Shown one piece after another: positions 22,889 to 33,349 of a stretch of DNA of 64,000 nt; position 1 is the first letter of the stretch, and every line of letters starts with the position of its first letter. Location: NCBI GenBank assembly GCA_035578175.1, contig JAQMRL010000005.1, positions 58,757,722-58,821,721 of the forward strand, written 5' to 3'. The notes below the pieces were generated by a model. That model did not search any database and had not been told where the DNA came from. It saw only the letters and a program-made list of their open reading frames with translations. Made by a program: the position numbers and the translations under genes. The DNA comes from Catonia carolina (taxonomy: Eukaryota; Arthropoda; Insecta; Hemiptera; Achilidae).

Positions 22889-23365
22889 GGAAAAAATAAT
22901 AATCAAGTTTTCAATGATGACAAAAAAATAAACTAACTTTCACCAAGATTTATAAGAGTGTCCGTATTTTTATGTAATTTTCTCTTACATAAAAGTAGGC
23001 CGATATTTTTAGATTAAAAAATTTTCCCAATTCAAATTTTTTATATACTCTGATGTACTAGTACAATAGAACATTTTTAATTTTAGTAATTAATTTTTTA
23101 TTATTATTGTTGGTCTTGGTACATTTATGTTCAGCTTACTTTCGACTGCCTTTGTAAAAATAGACAATCATTAATATATATTTGAAAATACAGTGGTACA
23201 TCGATTATCCAAACGTCTATTAACCGGACGACCGATTATCCGGTTGCCCTTCAGGGAAAAAAAATTGTAAAATATGTATTATGTACATTAAATGTATGTA
23301 TTCTATTTTATATAATGAATTTGTATAATAATTTCACTAACCTTCTTTTTAAACTGCGTCAACTT

Positions 23366-23417
23366 TTATTTTTACTTACACGTGTTTCGGTGGATCCACC
23401 ATCATCAGAGTAAATAA
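23366..23417 (-). ncRNA. Hammerhead ribozyme, left arm
   Basis: Minus strand: stem I TTTACT, core CTGATGA (23408-23402), stem II GGTGGATCCACC, core GAAA (23388-23385), stem III/loop CACGTG, TA (23378-23377) and AGTAAA to close stem I. All core residues are intact; cleavage is expected after the A at 23377. Confidence 0.88.
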
Positions 23418-23584
23418 AATAATTGAAACTAAAAATTTTTTTTTCACTTATTTAAAATCTATAGAAGATGATACATCTTCAGTCATTTGTAAAAAATACA
23501 AAGTCAGTTTTATACAAATGACTGAAGATGTATCATCTTCTATAGATTTTAAATAAGTGAAAAAAAAAATTTAGTTTCAATTAT

Positions 23585-23637
23585 TTTATTTACTCTGATG
23601 ATGGTGGATTCACCGAAACACGTGTAAGTAAAAATAA
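23585..23637 (+). ncRNA. Hammerhead ribozyme, right arm
   Basis: Plus strand: stem I TTTACT, core CTGATGA (23595-23601), stem II GGTG-GATT-CACC, core GAAA (23615-23618), CACGTG, TA (23625-23626), then AGTAAA. One base in the stem II loop differs from the left arm (GATTC versus GATCC), and the core is intact. Confidence 0.88.
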
Positions 23638-25024
23638 AAGTTGACATAGTTTAAAAAGAAGGTAAGTGAAATTATTATATAAATTTATTATATAAAATAG
23701 AATTAATTTCAAACTGCAGGATGCATTATAAAGATTTATTTTTAAATGTATATATGTAATTTTGTAGATATACAAATTTAAAATACCGTTTATTATATTA
23801 AAACATTGATAAATGCTTTGTTTGATACACACATGTATTATAATAGATACATAAATTTATTTTGCATAGGATTTGGCTGCTAGCAAGAGAGTTGTTTCTC
23901 TCAAACAAAGGAAAATTTCAGATTTCTTTAAAACCTAATTGTGTTATATACTGTACATAATTCTGATTCTTTTGTGTTTTTAACTTATGCTACATATAAA
24001 TTTATTTTGTAAAGTACTATATAGTGAATTGTATGAGAACGTACACATTTATGTACTGTATTTAATAAAGATGGAGCGTCAAGTGCATTATTGTTGTGTA
24101 TGTTATAGCAAAATTTTCAGTTCTAGCTTCTGTAGAGTTGGAAAAATTCATCTGCTGGACGATCAAATCCCCAATTTTTTCGGATAATCGATGTCCCACT
24201 GTATTTTCTTTTTGTTTGTACTTTGATTATGGTTTTGGTAATTTTTAGAAACGCAACATCTTATAAGGGCTTAAATATGTTAATTATATAACTTTATGGA
24301 ATCTGTGATAAATTTTAGTAACTGGTTACTTTCTTTATTACAGTTACTTCCTTTTTTGCGAGTGTCCTATAAATTTCTCTGTTTGCCAAATCATACAGCT
24401 GATTATCTTCATTTTTCAAAGACAAAGACCCATCCAGTGTCTTTTCTAGAAATTTCACTACAATTTTTAAGATATTTCGAATAAATACATTTGTTTTTCT
24501 CTGTTTTTTTTATAAATTGTTCCTTGTGGAACACCAGCTTTAACTTCAATGTATCTGTGCTAGTCATAGTACCTTATCATTCTCTTACGAGAAATTTACA
24601 GGAATCCTTCCATTTCTTTTTGTTATATTTCTATGATCTCCCGTTTCTTGTAATTTCTTCAAGGTAAACTATCACAGATTCTAAATTGTATATAGACTCT
24701 AAGTAATATGTATTCCGTAATAAATTTTTAGACACTTTGAAATTTATAAGTAATTTCAAGATAAATAAATAAATGTACAATATTTGTATAATGCTGTATT
24801 ATCCAAATTTAACAATATAATTATTGGAAGTAAATATTCAAAAAAAAATAATACAAATTATGTTATTGTAAATTTATAAATATATTGAAAAGTTATTTTA
24901 GAACATTCTGTAAATATTATCTAAAATACAATGTGTCCATAAAATTACATAGGGTGTCAAATTTTCTTTGTTGAGTAGGAAAAGGAATCTTTTAAAACTT
25001 TTATCTTTTAAAGTATTATAAGTT

Positions 25025-25217
25025 CATTATACAACCAGACTCTGTTGTGAATGAAGTGAAGCTGTCATTGGTTGGGTGGAGAGTAGATGCGTTTCAGAAG
25101 GCCTTTAGGTCTTTCTGTGTGGAAGGCAATGGTAAACCACCTCACTCCTAGTTTTACGTAGTAAAACCTCTAGAGGTTCAAAGCAGCCTTTTGGCTGATG
25201 ACCTAAACAGCAACAAG
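25025..25217 (-). repeat. Family D repeat, partial
   Basis: Corresponds to the first half of the family D unit in reverse: cattatacaaccagactctg to gctgatgacctaaacagcaac. Confidence 0.75.
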
Positions 25218-26104
25218 TTTTTTTTTTTATTAAACTTTAGATAATGTTCACTGGCAACTACAATGGTGCTATTAGAAAGTTCCTGGACAATGCCTAATAA
25301 ATTTATTTGCTTACCAAGGCCAGTAATGGCTCCTATCTCCTTTAAATTAGCCTCCCTCTGAATCGATACCATGAATCCACTGTTTTACCCATTCCTGGAA
25401 AGTGTTACAAAACCTTCTCCTGTGTTGTTTTCTAAATGTATTGTACAGTGTCAAAACGATGTCCTTTCAAACAAATTTTCATTTTTGGGAACAGAGCAAA
25501 GTCACATGGGGCTTCCATAGCTTATGCTGATGCTGTACACATATACTGGATTATTTGATGACAGTCTTCATGAGTTGTTGAACTTATCAACAATTTCATC
25601 TGCTTTACTCGTGGAAGGTCATCATGTACGATGATCATTTTCAAGTGAAGTTCTGCTGGCCTTGAAAAAAAATTTATTAATCAAAAACCTATGTTCTATT
25701 TAAGGAATTTTCTTAGAAAGCTTGCGAAAGTTTCAGTAGACGATTTGCCTAGTTTAAAACATAATTTGATGAAAGTTTGTTATCACATTTATCAGCCATC
25801 ATAAAATTTGCAAATGATCGTTATCACATGATTACTGAACACAACTGCACGATGCAATTAAACTCTGCACACTGATTTGTTAGGTATTACTTAATTAGAT
25901 GCTAGCATGTCAACATTTCCAACAGCCGTGATAAGTGCAGTCCAGGTAATTTGTGATAGCACCTCGTATACCTCTAAAGCATAAAAGGATTGTGTAAGCA
26001 GTGTCCATTGGACAGCCGGGTGGTTACCATGCTTGTCATAATACTAATATCAAAAACATCGTTTGTTAAGACTGTGGTGCTCAAAAACGATCATGGTAAT
26101 TCCA

Positions 26105-26465
26105 CTTACAGAGTGGTAGACTAAACATCATCATCATCATCTTATCCCTCTTCATTGCTGTTTTGACATCGCATTTTTTTACAATTTATCCATAACCCAT
26201 CCACTTCACTCTTGGTCTTTTTCTCTCCATCTCAAAATACAGCATCCTTTTGGGACTCTTCCCATCTTAACAGGTTGCCATTTCTAATTGTTCCCTCAAT
26301 ACATCAGTTCTTATTCTATCTGTTCTTGTCTTCCCCAGCATACTCTTTTTGAACTTCATCTTTACTGCCTGAATTCTACTTTCCTTTCCTCTAGTCCATA
26401 TCTCGGCTGTATAAGTCAAAATTGGTGCAAAGTATGAATTATTTTTAACGCTTTTATATTGCATA
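26105..26465 (-). pseudogene. LINE reverse-transcriptase C-terminal relic
   Basis: The minus strand reads YTAEIWTRGKESRIQAVKMK, FKKSMLGKTRTDRIRTDVLR and then stops; later frames give ILRWREKDQE. It ends in (gat)n at 26127-26142, the same kind of tail as the element at 58489. Strongly decayed. Confidence 0.7.
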
Positions 26466-26659
26466 GGAACTTCTTGATCTCAGTCTTAAGTTTCTCCTAA
26501 TTTGGAAGAACCACTTGCTTTTTTTCAGCACCCTTTCACTGAAAGCTTTTTCCATCTGGTGATAAAATACAGTGGTAGTTGTTAAGTATATGCGAATTCT
26601 TTAATATAGATTTAGGCAGATTGAATAATCTTTTCATAATGAACTGTAGTACTCATGGT

Positions 26660-27066
26660 TAATGTTGTTGTTTAGGTCATCAGCCAAAAGGCTGGTTTGA
26701 ACCTGTAGAGGTTTTATTAAGTAAAACGAGGAGTGAGGTGGTTTACCATTGCCTTCCTCACTGAATGGAAAATTACGCTTATCAGCTTGCCGGGCCCTCT
26801 GAAAAATACATATTTTCCATTCTGAAAATGACACCTTCACTTCATTCACCACAGGGTCTGGCTGTATAATGAAATTCATTACTTTCAGAGGAGATAACTC
26901 TGATTAATGTTTTTTACACCTCTACCTCTTCCTCTTCTGTTGTTAAATGATTCAGTCATTTAATTGGCTGACCATGTGATAAGAAACAGAACAATTTATT
27001 TTAGCCCTGCAACGAACAGATTGAGTGTAAATAATTTGACACTCAACCTGTCTGTTATGTGCAGAT
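26660..27066 (+). repeat. Family D repeat, full-length copy
   Basis: About 400 bp, closely similar to 5779-6178 throughout, including gccgggccctctgaaaaata and the end cctgtctgttatgtgcag. Confidence 0.88.
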
Positions 27067-27477
27067 CATGGTTATTATAGCAACCTAATGTACAATAACA
27101 GGACCATCATAAATTACTCATACCTCCGCATCACCTCCCTGACAAGGCATAGTTATGATCAGTAGATAGTAGGCGAGGTTTAGAAAAAATAATTTTATTT
27201 TTCAATTTTTTTATAAAAATTTGTTAAAATACAAATTGTTTGAAACCCAATGTTTCTTTGTGGACAACTTGTATTGTATTATAATAAAATATACATATTG
27301 GTTGTACGCTTACATAAATCATATATTGTATAATATTATGTAAAAAGTATATTCTTTCGTAAAAAATAAATATTATGTAAAATTTATTATTATTATATAT
27401 ATTGCCATGTTATTTTTAATTGAGCAATAAAGTTTTAAAAAATACATTTTATGTTGACTAATTTTTACATAATTATT

Positions 27478-29940
27478 CTGTATGTTTAGAGTGAACCAGT
27501 TGAGAAAAGCTCTTGGTTTTGAGTTTCTAGGATGTGTTATCTTGTTTCTTTGAGGATTTTTACTTTCTTTTGCCTCTATGAATATATAGAAAGGAAAATA
27601 TTGTTCTCATGTCGATTTTGAAAAATCGAGTTTTCACCGGATCTTCAGACCCCCTGAACCCAAAAAACATGTTTTTAGCAATTGGTCTGTGTGTGTGAAC
27701 AGAATATCTCAAGAATGGAACATCGTACGAACTTGAAACTTAAGTTAGGTATCACTACAGGACCCTACATGAAATTTTCATCAAAATCAATCAACTGGAA
27801 GTAGTAGTTTATTCATGTAATTTTTCACTTTTTTGCGATTTTCTCAAAAACTGCTCTTACAATTTTTTTAAAATCGCATTAAATTTTTTATGCTTTACAA
27901 GATAGCGTAGGCGCCATGTCTCTTGAAATTCTTGGGATGGTTGTTTTCTCGTTAAAAAGTTGTTTTTTAAGATTGCGGCTTTAATATGCATTTAACGCAA
28001 AAATGTATATAATAAAAGTTGTAGAGATTTCAAAATCCTACAACTTTTATTTCGAACACTTTTTTTGTATAACGCTTAGTCTATCAGTAATTAGCGATTT
28101 TATGGTTTTTCTCATGAAATCGTGTAAAAAAATTGATTTTTTTTAAGATTGCAGCCTTAGTGTACATTTTACGACAAAAGTGCATATAATAAAATTTATT
28201 GGAAATTAAAAGATCTACAACTTTTATATAGAGCATTTTTCTCTTCAAAGCCTAGTTTAGTGTGAAAGAGTGATTTTCCGTATTTTTAAACGGAACAGGT
28301 TGATTTTCATTTTGCTTCTTTCACTCATGATTAAAATAAGGCATGTTTTTGTTTATTTCTATTGTTTTATTGCTAATGTTAGGTAATATTGTTCATTATT
28401 TGCATTGGCAAGAAAAAGTAGTGTGAGTGTTTCACACCAATTTTTAAATTGTAACTATGTATAGTCCAGCCTCTCTTAGTTTGCTCCTAATGTAAACAAA
28501 TAATGACGTCACTGAGCATGCGCATTGTATCAAAATGTGTACACGCTGATTAAAAAGTAACAACAAAATACTTTCAAAAGTATTTAAATACAAAAACTTT
28601 TAAAAGTATTTTTCTAAATGAAATTGTTAGGCCTACATCATATCATGACTGATGTTTTTATTACTTTAAGTACTTATAATTTAAAAAATAGTTAACTTAG
28701 TAGGAATACTACATCCGTAAAGTCATAGACTCTAGCGTGCACCCTGTAGTAGGTGGCTTTGCTTTGTTTACAGTAGGAGCAAACTTAAGACGGCTGAACT
28801 GTATGTTTAGAGTGAACCAGTTGAGAAGGTCCTAGGTTTTGAATTTCTAGGATGTGTTATCTTGTTTCTTTGAGGATTTTTTGTGAATTGTAAGGTGTAA
28901 TATGTTAAGGGTGTTCGCACCGTCCTATCTTCCCAATGTGAAATTTCCTAAAATTTTAGTACACTTCTCAAAAATTACAAATATATCATGGTTAACCACG
29001 AGAGCACCCCCTCCATAAATTGCATGTTGCTTACTCTATCTTGTAGAGCACAGAAAATATAATAGATTAGGTGATTTTAACAAAAACCCTTAAGTCATTT
29101 TTGAGAAAGTTGGAAAAAGTCAAAATTGCCCAAATAAACTACAACTTATGGTTGACAGTTTTAATGAATTTTTTGCGTCAAATCCCGTGACGATGCCTAA
29201 TTTAAGATCCAAGTTTTAACCTTTTATGATATTCTATGCTTGAGATAATTTTTTCACACACACCCAGACCAATCGGTAAAAACATGTTTTTGGGTTCAGA
29301 GGATCTGAAACGTGTATTTTCAGTGAAAACTTGACAAGAAAACAATACTTTCATTCCCTTTATTTTGTGTATGTCATACATTTTTATAATTCATATTATG
29401 TTTGAAATAAAAGATGTAGTTTTCTTAATTTTCTATAACTTCGTTACATAAAATACTCTTGTCCTAAAATGGTCACATTCTTAAAAACCGCCATTTTTTG
29501 CATTTTTGCAAACCGCCATTGGAATAAAATGCATATTAAGGCTGGAATCTTAAAAAAAAAATATTTTTTACCGCAAGAGCACAGCCCTCCCCATTAATTT
29601 CAGCTGACCCTGTCTCGTCTAGCACAGAAAATGTAAAAAATGAGGCAATATTTTAAAAATATTGTAGGTGTCGTTTTTGAGAACATTTCAAAAAATGAGA
29701 AATTGCCTGAATTAACTAATTCTTCCGGTTGACCAATTTTGATAATAAAAACGTTTGTCAGGTTTCCTTGTTGTATCTAACTTAAATTTTAAGCTTAAAC
29801 TTTGTATGATATTCTGTTTTTGAGATATTTTGTTCACACAGACAAATTAGTAAAACCATGTTTTATTGGGATCAGGAGACCTGAAACAATAATGTGCTTC
29901 TCTATATAAAATATAAGGAAAGAGAGTAAATATTAAAAGT
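27478..29940. repeat. Family F interspersed repeat complex
   Basis: AT-rich region of related modules. A forward end at 27580-27760 (gaacccaaaaaacatgtttt, ggtctgtgtgtgtgaacaga) and the same end inverted at 29215-29360. Similar modules recur at 37495-37860, 48930-49330, 53583-53690 and 56990-57640. An 80-bp direct repeat (27478-27560 and 28801-28882) brackets part of it. No protein coding was recognised. Confidence 0.65.
28463..28800. mobile_element. MITE family E, copy 1 (338 bp)
   Basis: Terminal inverted repeats AGTCCAGCC...TTAGTTTGCTCCTA and, from the right, AGTTCAGCC...AAGTTTGCTCCTA, each continuing to GTAAACAAA. A second copy in the opposite orientation lies at 47385-47688. Non-coding. 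Confidence 0.85.
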
Positions 29941-30330
29941 TGTCAAATATTTATTTGTAAAATTAAGAACCTGTTTTATAATAGTTCATTAATTTTTATC
30001 TCTAAATTTGTAACAATTCAGAAGAAATGAAATTTATTCATAAATGTTATCTTGATTTAGAATCTGATACTAAATGTATGTGATAGACCAATTAATAATG
30101 GTAACACACAAATTTAGTTAATTTTGTTTCTGAATAATTTTTAATGAAAAATGTACATTCATGTTGTGGTTTAAAATCTTATAATAATAACTGTGATAAT
30201 GTAATCTTTAAAAAAATGTTAGTTTTTTACAAAAGTGTTCATACTGTGATTTTGTGTTCAGTTGTGATATTTATTTCAGATAGAACAAAGGTAAAATAGG
30301 TATAATGTTTTTAGTTTTTATTTATGTATA

Positions 30331-30480
30331 AACCCATTGGGTTGGTCTAGTAGTAAAGTTGTCAGTATGAGTCCGCTGATTTTCAGAGACGAAGGTTCTG
30401 TGGTTCCAATCCCAGTAAAGGTAGTGTCACCAGATGCTAAGTGGTGTGGGAAACATTCAATGTTTGGGACCCTGAAAAGG
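30331..30480 (+). mobile_element. tRNA-derived SINE, family C, 5' part
   Basis: Reads ccattgggttggtctagtag, cgctgattttcagagacgaa and gtggttccaatcccagtaaa (box B-like), matching 38129 and the reverse of 22888. Confidence 0.75.
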
Positions 30481-30706
30481 GCCATTTAAGCAGTGGTCGT
30501 CTAGGCAGGGTATACTTTTTTTTTCTTCCTGTCACGGACAAGGCCTTCTGACCTGTTCCGCCTTCTGTGCCCATCTTTTCTTCTGTCTACCTACATCCCT
30601 TTGTCCAGCAGATATGTAGTTAAATGCCTGTTTTGCCCTGAAATTGGCACGGATTCCCTCATTCTTAGGCCCTTTTTATGCATGCGATAACTGTCTCCGT
30701 GATATT

Positions 30707-30744
30707 TATTTCATGTCGCTGCAATAGGCGATATGAAATAAATT
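30707..30744. repeat. Short hairpin
   Basis: tttatttcatgtcgc and gcgatatgaaataaa pair around a short loop (tgcaatag). Function unknown. Confidence 0.6.
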
Positions 30745-31086
30745 TACAGCGATAACTTTATTGCATCCACTTTGGAGCACATAAGAGGGGGTATCAGTTC
30801 TGCCATATGAAATCACAGTATGTACAAGATAATGGATTCGTGCGTGTTAGTGTATGCTTTTTTAAGTGTAAAAAAGTATTCTTCTAAGGACATATCCCAC
30901 AAATATGGTCTTATCCTCACCTCATCAATTTAACTCTTGAGAGTCTACCTCTTTATCCCTGACATTGTGACAAATACTAGGACAAACTGAAAGCAAGGCA
31001 TAGTTGGTATATTGCCCTCAGGTTGGTATAGCTGCGAGTGACATGCTATCGTCGTGGCATGAATAAAACAGTCCCATCTAACTTAA

Positions 31087-31793
31087 GGGTAAGCACACAG
31101 CGAACGCTGGTGACAGGGCACTTACAAGCATGCCATTAAATTTTAATCGGACATCTCACAGTAAATGCTGGTGGGGGAACCTGCTTGCTGGCAGGTTGCT
31201 AAGTGTACTTGGCGTCGTATAATAATATGTATTCATAAATAATAACAACTTATTAATTAATTATAACATAGGTTTATAAATGCAACTTTAAAAGATTATT
31301 ACTGGCCAAATAATGCTTTATAATATTGAATATCGGTAGTAAAAATGTTCAAAATACATACCTCAAAGTAATCAAAATTTTTCTTCTAGTAATATTGGTT
31401 GCATGTGCAAGTTGCACCATTGTTTTTGAAAATGAATTTCTACTTTTGGCATAAAATTAAATTTTTCCAGAGTCACTCTCATGTATTTAAAAAATTTGTC
31501 TTATCTTTTTTAAATTAAGGAAAAAGATGATGATACTCGCTATACAATTTTCTGTTCTTATTAATTTCACTAACGGTATCGTCTAATGATATTTTGTGTA
31601 AATATTTTCCATTAGAAATAATTCATCATCACTGCTGCCATTGGAACTCATGTTGAATAGCGACAACTAAATGAAGGTTTAGTGCATAATTACATGCTCC
31701 CATTATGCATATTTGGTAGCGTGAATCAGCACCTGCGACCGGTTCCATCCAGAAACCTGTCACCAGCGCCCATTGTTTACTGTGTGTTTACCC
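31087..31793 (-). mobile_element. PIF/Harbinger-type deletion derivative (707 bp)
   Basis: The inverted ends GGGTAAGCACACAG and GGGTAAACACACAG, both continuing to cgctggtgacagg, are bracketed by TAA at 31084-31086 and 31794-31796, the 3-bp TWA target typical of Harbinger. On the minus strand an ATG at 31651 opens MSSNGSSDDELFLMENIYTK, an acidic start like those of insect Harbinger nucleases, followed by a stop and by broken frames such as KYMRVTLEKFNFM. Confidence 0.72.
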
Positions 31794-31978
31794 TAATGTA
31801 TATTGCATGCGTCACTGTGATTCGTAGGTACAGGCGACAGTATTTAGAATCCGCCGCAATAGAAGTATTGACATCGCTTGTATAAACAATCATATTTAGC
31901 ACAATGCACTAAGGAATCGTAAAGACAGTACTTCCTAAATCAAATATTTCTTATAATCTTTTTCTTACCTATTTGCAG

Positions 31979-33319
31979 GCTTATTACATAGAAAGCGTTA
32001 ACAGTGATTTTATAAGTATACTAAAAAGTAATGCATTCATTGATAAAACATTACTTATTAAAGAACTATTAAATGATAATAAAAAATTCATAGTGATAAC
32101 AGCACCTCCTGGATTTGGTAAAACTACAAATTTAGACATGATCAAAAAATTTTTAGAACTTGAAATTGATGCTACCGGAAAATTAATTACTTCAAAAAAT
32201 TATTTTCATGAACCAGTTAATGACACTGGAAATTACAAATTATTTTTAAGAAATAATTTAAATATAACAAAATTTCCTGAAATTTTATCAGAGTTTTTTG
32301 GTAGATTTCCAATACTTCATGTAAGTTTATTGTATGATTTTAATGATTTTGAAGTTAAAGATTTTAAAGACGCTTTAATATTTTTTAAAAGAATCATATC
32401 AAAAACATTTAAAAATTATAAATTCTTAATGGACAGTGATAAAATAAGCAAAGACGACAAAAAATTATTCAAACGAATTTGCAAAAAAAAATATAATGAT
32501 AAAATGATAAATGATCGTTTTAAATTTCTATTAACATTATTACATCAGCATTTCAACAAAAAAATTTTCGTTTTAATCGACGAATTCGATTCATTTATTC
32601 GACAAATTGTATTTGAAATAAAAATAAAAATGGAAGAAGAATTTAATAAAATCGTAAAATTAAATTTAGATATATTTACAAAATTATTAAAAAATTTTGA
32701 ATCTGTTGAAAGAGTTTTTATTACGGGAACAACATGTTTAATTGGCACACATATATTACCGGAAGATGTTAACACTTACAAATTTTTAGGAAATCATTTA
32801 TATGCAAATTATTATGGATTTACAAAAGAAGAAGTTGATTATATATTTTTAAAAAAAGAATTTAAATTGCCAAGAAATCTTACAGATATTGCCCATGAAA
32901 CCTACAATGGATACGTGAGTAAATCCGGTGTTAAAATATTCAATTTGTATTCAGTATTAAGATTTTTGAAAGCGAAAAGAATAATAAATTATTGGGCTTA
33001 CTCAAAGATGTATGATAGACTGCAAACAACTTTTACATATTCCAATTCGACGATACAACAAAAAATTAAAGGTCTTTTACATAACCATACGATTCATATT
33101 AAGTTTCAAGAAGATATTGAAATGGACGATGTTTTGAAATTACGAAACTATATATTGAAGCCTGATGGAAGTAAGATATTTCCTGAATATTTTACAAATG
33201 TTGTTTTTTCTTTGATGTTAGAGCTTGGTTATTTAACGTACACTTCACTGGAAAACTTGTCTACTAAAGAGATTGGTGTTAGACTTCCAAATGAAGAAAT
33301 TTGGGACTCATTTCTATGA
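31979..33319 (+). CDS. AAA-ATPase-like protein, terminal exon
   Basis: Predicted P-loop ATPase of the AAA-ATPase-like type (Pfam PF09820), a family known mainly from bacteria and scattered eukaryotes; substrate unknown. The open frame gives about 446 residues. Counting from a TTG codon at 31973: FIDKTLLIKELL (22-33), Walker A APPGFGKT (44-51), Walker B IFVLIDEFDSF (198-208, D203 and E204 in DE), then VFITGTTCLIG, a likely sensor strand, and YYGFTKEEVD. The exon follows a good acceptor (tttttcttacctatttgcag, ending at 31978). The first in-frame ATG comes after Walker A, so the start must be in an upstream exon that I did not find. The PD-(D/E)xK domain often fused to bacterial members was not seen. 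Codon use is very AT-rich. Origin by transfer is inference. Confidence 0.75.
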   Translation, partial: AYYIESVNSDFISILKSNAFIDKTLLIKELLNDNKKFIVITAPPGFGKTTNLDMIKKFLELEIDATGKLITSKNYFHEPVNDTGNYKLFLRNNLNITKFPEILSEFFGRFPILHVSLLYDFNDFEVKDFKDALIFFKRIISKTFKNYKFLMDSDKISKDDKKLFKRICKKKYNDKMINDRFKFLLTLLHQHFNKKIFVLIDEFDSFIRQIVFEIKIKMEEEFNKIVKLNLDIFTKLLKNFESVERVFITGTTCLIGTHILPEDVNTYKFLGNHLYANYYGFTKEEVDYIFLKKEFKLPRNLTDIAHETYNGYVSKSGVKIFNLYSVLRFLKAKRIINYWAYSKMYDRLQTTFTYSNSTIQQKIKGLLHNHTIHIKFQEDIEMDDVLKLRNYILKPDGSKIFPEYFTNVVFSLMLELGYLTYTSLENLSTKEIGVRLPNEEIWDSFL

Positions 33320-33349
33320 AAATTTTTGTCATACAAAATTTTAGTTCAC

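Larger units (their letters stand above)
23300..23703. repeat. Large inverted repeat (two arms of about 191 bp) with a hammerhead in each arm
   Basis: Arms 23300-23491 and 23513-23703 are near-perfect reverse complements around a 21-nt spacer. Near the centre is gaagatgtatcatcttc, itself palindromic, which recurs at 36075. The organisation resembles inverted Penelope-like terminal repeats; no reverse transcriptase is present. Confidence 0.9.
23191..24201 (+). mobile_element. Tigger-type DNA transposon derivative (1,011 bp), carrying a nested fold-back element
   Basis: Ends CAGTGGTACATCGATTATCC and, inverted, CAGTGGGACATCGATTATCC, each flanked by TA. 23873-23937 (plus) reads GLAASKRVVSLKQRKISDFF and ends in a stop, like the QxxITDFF C-terminus of Tigger transposases. 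The rest of the transposase has been lost, and a hammerhead-bearing inverted repeat is inserted at 23300-23703. Confidence 0.8.

Noticed and set aside
23595..23620. Rho-independent terminator in the palindrome
   Set aside because: This is eukaryotic DNA, and the conserved CTGATGA and GAAA segments explain the hairpin as a hammerhead.
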